A DNA stretch of 56,181 bases. It comes from JBEHWX01 sp048498995 (GTDB taxonomy: Bacteria > Bacteroidota > Ignavibacteria > OLB7). The notes beneath the pieces are model-generated. The model was not told the origin of the DNA and ran no database searches. It saw only the letters and a list, made by a program, of their open reading frames with translations. The position numbers and the translations under genes were made by a program. Positions 34,201-43,400 of this stretch are shown here, piece by piece. Numbering within the stretch: position 1 is the stretch's first letter; each line of letters starts with the position of its first letter. The stretch lies in assembly GCA_048498995.1 (NCBI GenBank), contig JBEHWX010000034.1:1-56181 (forward strand). Reading direction: 5' to 3'.

Positions 34201-37200
34201 CGGGTTACCAGGCCGCGGGCATCCCACATCCTGATCGTTTCACCATGGATATCCTGGAGAATGCGCCGCTCGCCGTTGTCCATCTCGTTCTGGTAGAGAA
34301 GATTCCCCGCCATGTCGTAGCCGGCGACATACACGAATCCACTCCCCGGAAGCGCCTCGCGCAGGCAGAACTCGACGATGCGTCGTCCGAGAGCATCGAT
34401 CACCGTGAGCGGCTTGCTCTCCGCGTCCAGAGCGGTGCGGGTGGCATAGCGCTGATCGACGCCGGAGACCACGCCGTTGTCCGCGACCGCGAGACAGGTG
34501 CGGCCGAGCGAGTCGAAGTGAACCGATGCCGGAGTCGCCGCGTGGTTGGCGGTCTTCTGCGCCGCATCCTGGTTGGCCGTGCGCTCGGCCGACGAGGCGC
34601 CGTAGGTTCCGCCGATGCGCATGTCGTACCAGGAGGTGAAGGCTCCGGATGCCGTGCCGAACAGACGCGTGCAGAAATCTCCCACATCCGGATCAGTCCG
34701 CGGATCGCTGATCAGGGACATGTCGTTCTGATCCCATGACTCGAGCCGCCATGCATCGAAGACCGATTTCTCCAGTGTGCTGTCCGGGTGGAGCGTGGCG
34801 ACGACGCGATCGAGCGGATCGTAAAAGAGCACCGAGCTCACGCCCACCTGCCGGTCGAACTCGAATTCGTGCGTGTCGGTGAAGAACGGCTCGTAACGGC
34901 GAACGGGGTTCCCCTTGTTGTTGTAGATCGTCCAGCCGCTTCCCACCCATCGCGGGGAAACATTGGATCCGACGCCAGGCACCGGACCGGGCTCCGCCAT
35001 GGCCTTGTGCTGCGCCTCCCGACCGAAGCCGTCGGAGTACGCCATCAGATGATGGAAGCGCGTGGTGCCCCCGGTGCCGAGATCGGAAACATGCGTCTCG
35101 CGAGCGACCGTGTAGACCATCGGAGGCTCGGGCGCGGAGAGCGTGCGCGTGCGGTAGTATGCCAGATCGTCGACAACGAATCGCTGGGTGGCGTTGCCGA
35201 GAATCGTTCCCGGAGCACCGAGAGGATTGCTCCGGATTCCCTGAATCGTGACATCCGACAGATCCGGATTGAATCCGGACAGCGAATCTCCCTCGCCCGC
35301 CTTGCCGCTCAGCGCGGTTCCGGTGACCCTGCCGAGGCAATCGAACGCGGCCTGGCTGAAATTCCCGTTCGGATCGGTGAGCCGGTACGGGTGCAGCACG
35401 CGATAATCGTTGTCGCTGATCACCACGTTGCCGACGGCGTCGGTGTGGCGAGTGGGGAGCAGATCGTATCCGTCGTAGGTGATGCGGGTGATCGCTCCGA
35501 ACGGATCGATGCCGCGACGCGGGATATAAAAATGCGCGCGCGCCTCCGTCAGCTCCTGCGCGGGAGTATCGGAGTCTCCCGGTGAATAATAGATGCGCCC
35601 CGTGGGAATCCACCAGTCGCTTCCGCCGGGGAGCTGCACGTAGCCTCCCTCGGCCAGAATCGTCCCGTTGACTCTCGTTCCGAAAATCCGCGTGATCAGG
35701 CCGGATGTCAGCGCGCGCTGATATCCCTCACCCGGTAACCCGTGCGATTCGAGCGAGCCGAGGGGGAGCAGGGCGCTCAGATCGTCCTTGCGATAGAGTG
35801 TCCGCGTGTGTTCGACGATACGACGTGCCAGTCCGGTGGGCGTGCCGACGCCTTCGATGTCCGGCGTGGAGACCTGCTCGTACGGAACATCGTGGGTCCC
35901 GCTCCAGAGCGTGGTCCAGTGGCCGTCCATTTCCGTGAACGTGAAGCGGTTGCCTGTGGGGGCAATGCCGGTCAGCTCGGCGAGGATCATCTCGCACGGA
36001 AGCGGAGCGTGATACACGTCGAAGGCGGTGGCCTCCCACGGCTGATGTATCGGCGAGGTGAACGCCTGCTCGGTGCCGGTCACCTGTCGCCGCGTCTGAT
36101 CATGGGCGAGCATCGACTGAAACGTGCTGCTCAGCCCCGGCTCGGGGGCGGAATAGCCGGCACGACGTCCATAGCCGATTGCCACCGTCTTCGTCGCATT
36201 GCCGAAGCTGTCGACGGCGAGCGTGATATTGTGCGTGATCCGCGGATCCGACGGACGGCGCTCGTAGTGGTAGTGCAGCGCTTCCCGCGGATGCGTCAGG
36301 AATACCGCGTGGCGGTTCCGACCGCGCGACTGCTCCATGCGAACCGTGAAGTTCTGTTCGGTGACCGTGTAAGGGTGCTCGGCGCGCGACGTTCCATCCT
36401 CGGCGTAGATCTCGATCCGTAGCGTCGACCCCTTGAGCGCTCGGTATGCCTCGCGGATCTCGTCCGGCGTAAGTCCGTCCGGCAGAACGGTATCCGGCAG
36501 CAGCAGTGCCCGGCGGGCGGCGATTGCGCCAGGCGAGCTGCCACGGGTGGAGGGCTCGGCCCAATATTCCGATTCGTACTGCAGCGAGACCGTGGTGGCC
36601 TCGACGAACGCGCCGTTGTGAAACCAGGTCTTCGTGTATACCGGCGGCACCCAGGAGGAGGCATCCCAGTTGACCGCGCTGGTCGGGAAGCTCAGATCGT
36701 CGCGATGCTCCTCGGTGTCCCACTGCTCCACCATGCCGAAGCCTCGGAACTCACGCTCGAAGCCATCGAAGTAACCGTGATGGTACGCGTATCGCGTCAC
36801 GAACCGGCCGCGCCCGATCATGTCGAAAATTTCCACGCGCTCGACCAGATGCACCACATGCGGGAGCTTCGTGATCCATGGCCGGCCGGCCATCTTGTCG
36901 TTCAGATAGAAACGGGTGGAAGGAGCATACTCCACTCGCGTCTCGGCGCCGAGGTTGTTGACCGAGCGGATCAGCAGGTGCGGCTTCACGCCTCCCATCA
37001 GGTCCACATACAACAGCGGGGTGGCCGCTTGCGCCGGCAGCGGCGACGACCAGACCAGACAGGCGGTGCCGTTGCCGAGCAGGTCGAGAACCTGTACCGA
37101 GCTCAGCAGATCCGCGGTGGGAAAGACCGCGATGAGCTGGGGCTCAGACCAGGAATTGCCGGAGCGATTGAAGCAGACCTGAACGCCGTCCTCGCCGATA

Positions 37201-39293
37201 TAGAGCACGTCGGTGGTTCCGGATCCGTCGATATCGGCCAGACGCACCCGCTTCGGATCGAAGCGCTCCTCCGAGGTGAAGCGTGGCGCCAGATCCATCG
37301 AGACCCTCGAGCCGAAGCGTCCATAGCCGAGGTTGGGCCAGTAGGAGATTTCCCCGTTGCGCACGCGGACGATATCGCTCAGGCCGTCGCCGGACATATC
37401 GGCCAGAAACATGGTCTGCGTGCCGTCGGCGAAGACCACGTGCGGTCCCTGATCCTCGTCCCATCCGCTCGGCACCCGCTCGGCGTCGGTGAATCCGGAC
37501 TCTCCGAGCGACTGATAGATGGTGAATACGCCGTCCTCGGTGATGAGGGCGTCGGCGAGGCCGTCACCGGTCAGATCGATGAAGCGAAGATTCGGATCGG
37601 CCCAGTCGATGTGCGGAAGCGAATCGAACGGCTTGAACTGCGTCCAGGAGCCGTCGGGAGTTCGCTCGAAAAAGCCCGCCAGCATGTCGTCGAATGTCAC
37701 GACGTCGAGTTGTCCGTCGCCGGCGAGATCGAGCAGCTGAAGGCGGCCGTTCAGATCGGAGCGGGAGGAAAGCGTCTTCACCTCCTCCATCGGACCGAAC
37801 CGGGCGCGCGTGGCGGTGCCTCCACCAGGAAGCGACGTCTGATTGATGGGGCTGAGATTCCGGTGATATCCCCAGCTCCCTCCGAGATCGGTCAGGATGC
37901 CCGCGAGCCCCTCGCCATCGAGATCGATGAACTGATAGCGTGTGCCGTCGATCCCTTCCGGAAGATTGTCGAAGTCGTCATGGTCGAGCGTCAGCACATC
38001 CGGTTGAATTTCCGCGCGGCTGTATTCGAACTCGATCGGCGGAAGCGATCGCGATGTATACCCGCTTCCGTTACGCGTATATCCGGTCTGCGTCACCGAC
38101 TCCAGGAACGTGTAGATCGGACTGGTCGGGTCCAGAGCAACGTTCTCGTCGGAATAGTGGAAATCCGTGCTGTGCACCAGGCAGTCGTTGCCGACGTTTG
38201 CCTCGGCCGAGAAGTGATGGAACTGGAGCACGCGTCGGCATCGCCGATAGGTCCGCACCTCGAAGCCACCGCGATGGCTCGAAAACGGATCGGGACGCAC
38301 GGGCCAGGAGAGCGTCGCCGTCGGCGTCGGATTCACGAGAGGATGATCCGAGTAATCGAAGACGACCTCGAAGTGCCAGCTCGAGGGGAGCGCCGGCTCG
38401 GTGCCGGCGGCCGACCAGTCCGCGAACCAGGGAGACTGGTTGCCGTAGCGGACGCGCTTGATATAACGCTGGGTGGAGCGCTCGGCCGCCGAGCGGTTGA
38501 GCTCATGCGCCTGCGCGAGGTTGACATTGGCCCCGTTTTCGGCGACGTATTCGTAGAGGATCACATTCCCCTTGTCGTCGAAGCTCCGGCAGATCAGATA
38601 ACTGAAGACTTTGGAAGGGTCGGCCGGATCGGCGATTCTGCTCGTCGCATCATAACCATAGAGCGTGGTGAGATTGTCGCCGGTGATGCTGCGCCAATGG
38701 CAGATGCCGGTGGCCAAGTCGGTCCATCGCTCGACGCGGGCGAAAAGCCCTTCGATGCGCGGACGGTAAATGGCAATCCGGTACGTGGTGCCGTGGACGG
38801 TGCGTTGCATGCGCACGGGATCGCCGTTGGTATCGAGCACGGGGACGAGATCCTCGGCTCCCGAGAGGATGAACACGTCCGACTCGCCGTCGTCATCATA
38901 GCGGGGGAGGCCCTTGTCGGTTTTGCGTGAGACCATCGGCACGCCGAGGCTCCAGCCGAAGCCGAAGGGGCCATTGCCCGCGCCGGAATCGTAGGAGAGG
39001 CTCAATTGCGGCGTGACATCCGAGCGCCCCGGGCTGGCCGGAATCGGCACCGAGAGGGAGCCGGTGCCGGTGGCGGCATTGACGTTGAACTTTTCCCCGA
39101 TTCCACGGATCGCGCCCCCTCCCTTGGGGAGCGAAATCGTCGGAATAGAAAACGCTTGCTTGCCGGTATCTCCGCGACGTTCCGAAGACTTTTTCGCTTT
39201 CGAGGAATTCTGCTCCTTTTCCGGCTGCGCTTCCTTCGCCCCCGGTGGAGCATTCCCTCGCTGCTCGCGGTGCTGTTTGTCGTTTGTTGTCAT
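31278..39293 (-). CDS. Tc toxin TcB-TcC fusion with C-terminal GH19 chitinase/lysozyme-like payload
   Basis: This 2671-residue protein fuses TcB and TcC. A charged ~45-residue leader is followed by the SpvB domain (SLPKGGGAIRGIGEKFNVNAATGTGSLSVPI), FG-GAP-like propeller repeats, the TcdB middle regions and a long YD/Rhs array. The Rhs core ends near residue 2326 with the conserved GRWTSCDPAGHIDGANRY; Asp2297 and Asp2303 match the aspartates used for self-cleavage in TccC. The remaining ~345 residues are the payload: an unknown ~110-residue module, a Pro/Asn/Gln-rich linker, and a GH19 domain (about 2484-2671). B and C form a hollow shell that holds the cleaved payload until the A channel translocates it. 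A paralogue with another payload lies upstream; no immunity-like gene follows this one. Confidence 0.93.
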   Translation of the reverse strand: MTTNDKQHREQRGNAPPGAKEAQPEKEQNSSKAKKSSERRGDTGKQAFSIPTISLPKGGGAIRGIGEKFNVNAATGTGSLSVPIPASPGRSDVTPQLSLSYDSGAGNGPFGFGWSLGVPMVSRKTDKGLPRYDDDGESDVFILSGAEDLVPVLDTNGDPVRMQRTVHGTTYRIAIYRPRIEGLFARVERWTDLATGICHWRSITGDNLTTLYGYDATSRIADPADPSKVFSYLICRSFDDKGNVILYEYVAENGANVNLAQAHELNRSAAERSTQRYIKRVRYGNQSPWFADWSAAGTEPALPSSWHFEVVFDYSDHPLVNPTPTATLSWPVRPDPFSSHRGGFEVRTYRRCRRVLQFHHFSAEANVGNDCLVHSTDFHYSDENVALDPTSPIYTFLESVTQTGYTRNGSGYTSRSLPPIEFEYSRAEIQPDVLTLDHDDFDNLPEGIDGTRYQFIDLDGEGLAGILTDLGGSWGYHRNLSPINQTSLPGGGTATRARFGPMEEVKTLSSRSDLNGRLQLLDLAGDGQLDVVTFDDMLAGFFERTPDGSWTQFKPFDSLPHIDWADPNLRFIDLTGDGLADALITEDGVFTIYQSLGESGFTDAERVPSGWDEDQGPHVVFADGTQTMFLADMSGDGLSDIVRVRNGEISYWPNLGYGRFGSRVSMDLAPRFTSEERFDPKRVRLADIDGSGTTDVLYIGEDGVQVCFNRSGNSWSEPQLIAVFPTADLLSSVQVLDLLGNGTACLVWSSPLPAQAATPLLYVDLMGGVKPHLLIRSVNNLGAETRVEYAPSTRFYLNDKMAGRPWITKLPHVVHLVERVEIFDMIGRGRFVTRYAYHHGYFDGFEREFRGFGMVEQWDTEEHRDDLSFPTSAVNWDASSWVPPVYTKTWFHNGAFVEATTVSLQYESEYWAEPSTRGSSPGAIAARRALLLPDTVLPDGLTPDEIREAYRALKGSTLRIEIYAEDGTSRAEHPYTVTEQNFTVRMEQSRGRNRHAVFLTHPREALHYHYERRPSDPRITHNITLAVDSFGNATKTVAIGYGRRAGYSAPEPGLSSTFQSMLAHDQTRRQVTGTEQAFTSPIHQPWEATAFDVYHAPLPCEMILAELTGIAPTGNRFTFTEMDGHWTTLWSGTHDVPYEQVSTPDIEGVGTPTGLARRIVEHTRTLYRKDDLSALLPLGSLESHGLPGEGYQRALTSGLITRIFGTRVNGTILAEGGYVQLPGGSDWWIPTGRIYYSPGDSDTPAQELTEARAHFYIPRRGIDPFGAITRITYDGYDLLPTRHTDAVGNVVISDNDYRVLHPYRLTDPNGNFSQAAFDCLGRVTGTALSGKAGEGDSLSGFNPDLSDVTIQGIRSNPLGAPGTILGNATQRFVVDDLAYYRTRTLSAPEPPMVYTVARETHVSDLGTGGTTRFHHLMAYSDGFGREAQHKAMAEPGPVPGVGSNVSPRWVGSGWTIYNNKGNPVRRYEPFFTDTHEFEFDRQVGVSSVLFYDPLDRVVATLHPDSTLEKSVFDAWRLESWDQNDMSLISDPRTDPDVGDFCTRLFGTASGAFTSWYDMRIGGTYGASSAERTANQDAAQKTANHAATPASVHFDSLGRTCLAVADNGVVSGVDQRYATRTALDAESKPLTVIDALGRRIVEFCLREALPGSGFVYVAGYDMAGNLLYQNEMDNGERRILQDIHGETIRMWDARGLVTRTSFDALRRPTHRYVDLPGSGETLVERIIYGESHPDATRNLKGQPFRHYDGGGMSSHDRYDFKGNLLESGRQLARHTPATSSPPGLDRAPDWSAIATVTTTPSLNISAIDSATSSLLEPNDAFIASSRFDALNRAIQVVTPHTSGGRPSVIQPIYNEANLLEKLDVWIRQASAPSALLNSSTADIHAITDVNYNARGQQTDATLGDGCVTTYTYDPETFRTATITTTRPNPDPNARMVQALSYTYDPIGNITRLRDDADIHNVVYFRNRRVDPTMDYDYDPLYNLTKATGREHLGLTGSTLNPSQQPTNDDSFRMRIPSPGDGNAVDTYTERYTYDPVGNLLTMVHQVASGGWTRRYAYNEPSRVDSTETGNRLSSTSMPGDPVGGPYSATYRYDQHGSMTRMPHLPQMTWDVHDHLQSTTRQVVGSGMPETTYYAYDAAGKRLRKRTYRQASAGGTPTRKTERIYLGPIEIFREFDATGSTITRERETLNVLHESWRVLMVETRTIDVANNDPAPARMIRYQFANHLGTSALELDENADLISYEEYFPFGSTSYQAVRSSTETPKRYRHTGKERDEENDLYYHGARYRAPWLGRWTSCDPAGHIDGANRYRYARNNPIAYADPDGRQSQQTNVTPIPSGFKSIMNRVRAKFGENATYNFTYVTNDKGQSYGTIQVVSPDGRTAVGIYYKGKFVLKTQEPGTRLDGMYFPGKVTWQGGHEGGAKVKFGGKKDALNYLLNDAPQQSAPKKKAQPSQGSANNDRPPQQNNQDPNPNQNQNPAPAPQGRGNIDITPQQLRQVMPGLSEARAAQLTPILNNAMREFNINTPERRNMFLAQVAHESGGFRFFRELGNDRYFERYNGRRDLGNTQPGDGPRFRGRGAIQITGRSNYAAAGRALGLDLINHPEQLERPENAIRSAAWWWANHGLNEMVDRHPGDVLRPSVRINGRNRRTGLPNGYQDRVDRYQRATRILGH
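31281..32315 (-). other. Hypervariable payload of TcBC1: unknown module, linker and GH19 domain
   Basis: Residues ~2327-2671 have no counterpart in the paralogous TcBC protein. The first ~110 residues (FNFTYVTN-like strands, DGMYFPGKVTWQGGHEGG) are unrecognised. A ~45-residue Gln/Asn/Pro linker follows. The last ~188 residues show glycoside hydrolase family 19 hallmarks: FLAQVAHESGGFRFF with probable catalytic Glu2537, then YNGRRDLGNTQPGDGPRFRGRGAIQITGRSNY and a WWWANHGLNE segment. GH19 enzymes cut chitin or, in many bacterial and phage versions, peptidoglycan. Which substrate applies here cannot be told from sequence. Confidence 0.88.
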
Positions 39294-39793
39294 GGTGATG
39301 TTTTCCCGTTCATAGAGAATCTCGCCCGCACGGTGTCAATGCAAGGCATGCATCAGCTGCACATGTTGTGGTCACGAATACGAATCCATTACGATGCCAG
39401 CAAGCGGGCACTTGGAGCGCGCGCGGTACGCACTGTCAATGCTCGAAACCGGCGATGACGCCGATCTCCCGACGGGATTCGGAATTTCGTGAAGTTTGGT
39501 TGCGATGGTGACCGGTGCCTGACGGAGCTGGACTCAAATGGCTTCGCCAACGTGCCGAATCGATGCTAACATACGTGTCGGACTCTACGAACGCAAAAGA
39601 ATTGGAGACGTTTTTTGTGATGATCCCGACAAAAAATGTTTTGATACGAATGATGCCATCACATTTGTCAATGCCGGTGTCCACGCGTGAATGCGCCGCT
39701 GCCGTATTCCGTGTCGGTGGTTCACTCATGGTTGAGCGTCGAAAGGCCACTCGCCGCGCATGTACTCGTGCAGCACGGCGAATGGCCCCACGA
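39294..39793. other. AT-richer spacer between the immunity-like gene and TcBC1
   Basis: These 500 bases are visibly richer in A/T than the genes on both sides, especially 39560-39680. Open frames on both strands give unlikely peptides, and I support no gene. The stretch holds an AT-rich hairpin at 39608-39639 and probably a promoter for the TcBC1 gene. Its composition suggests a junction where payload/immunity cassettes were exchanged. Confidence 0.5.
39608..39639. terminator. AT-rich hairpin, possible terminator of the immunity-like gene
   Basis: An 11-bp stem (acgttttttgt / acaaaaaatgt, one G-T pair) encloses a 10-base loop (gatgatcccg). Both arms carry a six-base A or T run, so either strand would show a hairpin with U tracts. 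It lies about 155 bases after the end of the immunity-like gene. It could instead be a regulatory stem upstream of TcBC1. Confidence 0.4.
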
Positions 39794-40399
39794 TCATGGG
39801 CGAATTCCCGGTACGCCGCGCAGCCGCTTCCAATATTCGACGAGCTTTCCGAGCTCGCCGGCCGATCTTCCCTCGATTCGCTCCGAAGCGACCTCGAAGT
39901 ATTCCTCCAGAGCATGCCATGCGGCCCGGCGCCATGCTTCCGTGGAAATGCGAAATCGTGTGAAGTATGGGCTCAGGCGTGTCTCCGGAGCATCGCCCTC
40001 GGAATCGAGATAGGAAAGCTCGACGGCGCCATCCCCGTCGGACAGAATGATCGCGCTCTGATCCTCCTGTTGAAGGAGAGACAGAACGTGATCGAATCCC
40101 GCGAACTCGCCCGGCGACGGGCGCCAGGCCAGTTCATCGGGAACTGGCCCGGACGCCGTCGCCACGAGCGATTCGATCAGGAAGTAGACGTAGCCGACGA
40201 GCTCGACTGCTTCTCCGGTCAGGAGAATGCAGTGATAGCGATCGTGATACAGCCCCATCGCTCCGACGGCATCGAGGAAGCCATCGGGCTCGAGATCGTC
40301 CGGATGGATGACCCCACGGTGCTCCGCCAGCGCCATGAGCGGCCAGGTGCCGACCTGCTCGTGAGCGTAGTAGAGAGCGATATCCAGTGACTCCGTCAT
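39794..40399 (-). CDS. Acidic small protein, candidate immunity protein for the TcBC2 payload
   Basis: This 201-residue soluble protein is rich in Asp/Glu and lacks signal peptide or membrane segments. I recognise no family. Visible features are HPDDLEPDGFLDAVGAMGLYHDRYHCILLTGEAVELVGYVYFLIESLV at about residues 30-80 and a Trp-rich helix TEAWRRAAWHALEEYF. The ATG at 40399 has GGAG 8 bases upstream and lies 10 bases after the stop of the TcBC2 gene, so the two are almost certainly co-transcribed. A small acidic gene directly after the toxin-encoding 3' end is the standard layout for polymorphic toxin immunity. Immunity genes are not usual for Tc toxins, which act on eukaryotes. The function is inferred from position only. 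Confidence 0.8.
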   Translation of the reverse strand: MTESLDIALYYAHEQVGTWPLMALAEHRGVIHPDDLEPDGFLDAVGAMGLYHDRYHCILLTGEAVELVGYVYFLIESLVATASGPVPDELAWRPSPGEFAGFDHVLSLLQQEDQSAIILSDGDGAVELSYLDSEGDAPETRLSPYFTRFRISTEAWRRAAWHALEEYFEVASERIEGRSAGELGKLVEYWKRLRGVPGIRP

Positions 40400-40409
40400 G
40401 CTGCTGCTC

Positions 40410-43400
40410 CTATTCGAAGGTCCATTCGTAAATGGTTTTCGTGACTTCTCCGCCGACGAAATATCCCACGGCGCCTGCCCCGACCACCGCGACTCCATAT
40501 CCAAGCCATCCCCACGGACCGGCCGCCAGGAGTGGCGTGGCCGCTTCGCTCACGGCGCCGCCGGCCGCCAGCGATGCCGACCATGCGCCGACTTTTTCGG
40601 TAATGGTTTTCGCCTTGTTCTCGGCCGTATAGACTTCATAGACGTCGACGGCCACGCCGACAACCAGCAATGCCTTTCCACCCCATTTGACCCATCTGAT
40701 CGCGCGCCCAGCGAACTTCGCGTGCGCCGCCGCGTCCGCGGCGGCCGGGACGTCGACGTTGGCCGATGTGGGCAGGTGAGGAGCGAGTGCCTTGCCGAGC
40801 TGGGTCTTGCTGTAGCCCAGCTTCGACGTCAGGTGCTCCAGCGCTCCCTGCATTTGCGAGCTGATCGTGTACTTCTGTCCGGACATTGCCCTGCTGAGGT
40901 TGGCCAGCGCCTGCTCCGGCTTCGTGCCCGCCTTGATCTGCTTGGCGAGCATCTCGACCAGGCGCACCTCCTGCTGCGTGAGATTGACGATGCCCGGCCC
41001 CTTGGTGGGGTAGAACTTGCCGGTCTCCTTGTTGATGTTCCAGGTCTGACCGTTGCTCAACGTCACCGGCACTTCACCCTTCCCCTTGGCCTTGGCGAAG
41101 GCCTCCTTGTAGAGGACCTTCAAATATGCTTCGGAGATCGGATTCAGCAGATACGAATTCCCGGAGTTGGTGCCAGGCTTAATGGCCTTGAAGAAGTCCA
41201 GGTCCTCCAGCAGGTGCCGACCCATTTTCGGCTCGGGAATGTTCTTCGACGGTTCGGGGATTTTGGTCGCCGCCGCTCCGCCGCCTCCCGCCGGACCGGT
41301 CCCCTTGCTCGCCTTGCTTCCCTGCTTCTTGGCGTCCGTCTTTTGAGGCGGTTTCTTCCCGTCCCCTTGTGGCGGGTCTTTCTTCTCGGTTTTCTTGGTC
41401 TGATATCCGGTCGGATCGGTGGCGATGATGGGATTGTTTTTGGCGTAGGCAAAGACATTCGGACCATCGACGAGACCGCCAGGATCCGCGCTCGTCCAGC
41501 GGGCGAGCCATGGCGCGTAGTACCGTGCGCCATGATAGGTCAGATCGCTCTCTTCGTCACGCTCCTTTCCGGTATATCGATATCGTTTCGGCGTATCGGT
41601 GGCGTTGCGGACGGCCTGATACGACGTGGCTCCGTAGGGGAAATACTCCTCATAGGAAATCACGTCCGCATTCTGGTCCAGTTCGAGAGCCGCGGAGCTC
41701 AGATGATTGCAATACTGATGACGGATCATCTGCGCCGGCGCCGGATCGTTGTTCGCCACGTCCACCGTCCGGGTCTCGACCAGCAGGACTCGGCGGTGGT
41801 CGAGCATGACGTTGAGCGTCTCGCGCTCCCGCATGACCGTCGTGCCCGTGGCGTCGTACTCGCGGTAGATCTCGAAGGGGCCGAGGTAAATGCGCTCGGA
41901 TTTGCGTGTCGGCGTGGAGCCGGTTCCCGCCTGGCGGTACGTGATCTTCCGCAGACGCTGTCCGCTCGATTCGTAGATGTAATAGCTCGTCTCCGGAGTT
42001 CCCGAAGCCACGACCTGGCGGGTGGTGGACTGGAGGCGGTTGGAGACATCCCAGGTCATCTCCGGCAGGTGCGGCATGCGTGTCATGTTGCCGGCCGTGT
42101 CGTGCCGGTACGTTGCCGAATATGGGCCGCCGACCGGATCGCCCGGCATGCTCGTCGATGACAGGCGGTTGCCGGTCTCGGCGGGAGTAATCCGGCTCGT
42201 CTCGTTGTAGGCATACCGTCGGGTCCAGCCGCCGCTTGCCACCTGGTGCACCATCGTCAGGATATTCCCGACCTCGTCGTACGTGTAGCGCTCCGTGTAG
42301 GTGTCCACCGCGTTGCCGTCCCCGGGAGACGGGATCCTCATGCGGAAGGAATCGTCGTTGGTTGTCTGCGCCGCCGGATTGAGAAGGGAGCCGGAGAGGC
42401 CCAGGTGCTCCCGTCCGCTGGCGGATATCAGCCGATAGAGCGGATCGTACGTATAGTCCGAGGTCGGATCCACCCGGCGATTGCGGAAGAAGACGACGTT
42501 GCTCGTATCCGCCTCGTCCCGAAGGCGCGTCACATTTCCGGTCGGATCATAGGTGTACAGGAGAGCCTGGACGGTCCTCGCGGCTGGGTTCGGATTCGGC
42601 CGTGTCGTGGTGATCGATGCCAGCCGGAAGGTCTGGGGATCGTGCGTATATGTCGTGACCGTTCCGTTGCCGAGCGTTACCTCGATCCGCTCGCCGCGGG
42701 CGTTGTAGGATACGCCGGTGACCGCGTGAATCGTGGCGGTCGCCGGGGAGAGGAGCGAGGTCGGCGCGCTGTTCTGCCGTATCCAGACGTCGACCGATTC
42801 GAGCAGGCTCGCATCGTTGTAGACCGGCTGGATCACCGAAGGCTTCCCTCCGGCCAGATTCGGCGTCACGACCTGAATCGGGCGGTTCAGCGCATCGAAG
42901 ATCGAAGTTGCGATGAACGCATCGTTCGGGTCCAGGAGCGATGTCGTGGCCGAGTCGAGCGCCGAGACGTTCAGTGTCGGAACGTCGCTGACGGTCGTGA
43001 TCGGCGACCAGTCGGGCGATCTGTCGACCGGCGGAGGGGACTGCGTGGAGGGAGCGTGCCGCGCGAGTCTCCGTCCGCTCTCCAGCAGCGTTCCCTTGAA
43101 GCTATAGCGCTCGAAGGACGCGAGGCCGCCTCCATCGTAGTGGCGGAACGGCTTTCCCTTGAGATTCCTGGTCGCGTCGGCATGCTTCTCTCCATAGATG
43201 ACCCGCTCGAGGAGCGTTTCGCCGAGGCCCGGCTGGTCCACGTAGCGGTGCGTGAGCCGGTGCAGGGCATCGTAGAGCACACGGAACGTGAATCCCCGCG
43301 CATCCCATGTTCTGATCGGCTCACCATGGACATTCTGCAGGGTTCTCTGCTCGCCCCCGTCCATGTTGACGTGATAGAGCGGGTTGCCGGCCATGTCATA

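Noticed and set aside
39436..39915. 159-codon minus-strand frame overlapping the end of the immunity-like gene
   Set aside because: It overlaps a better-supported gene in another phase and its peptide is Ser/Arg-rich without features.
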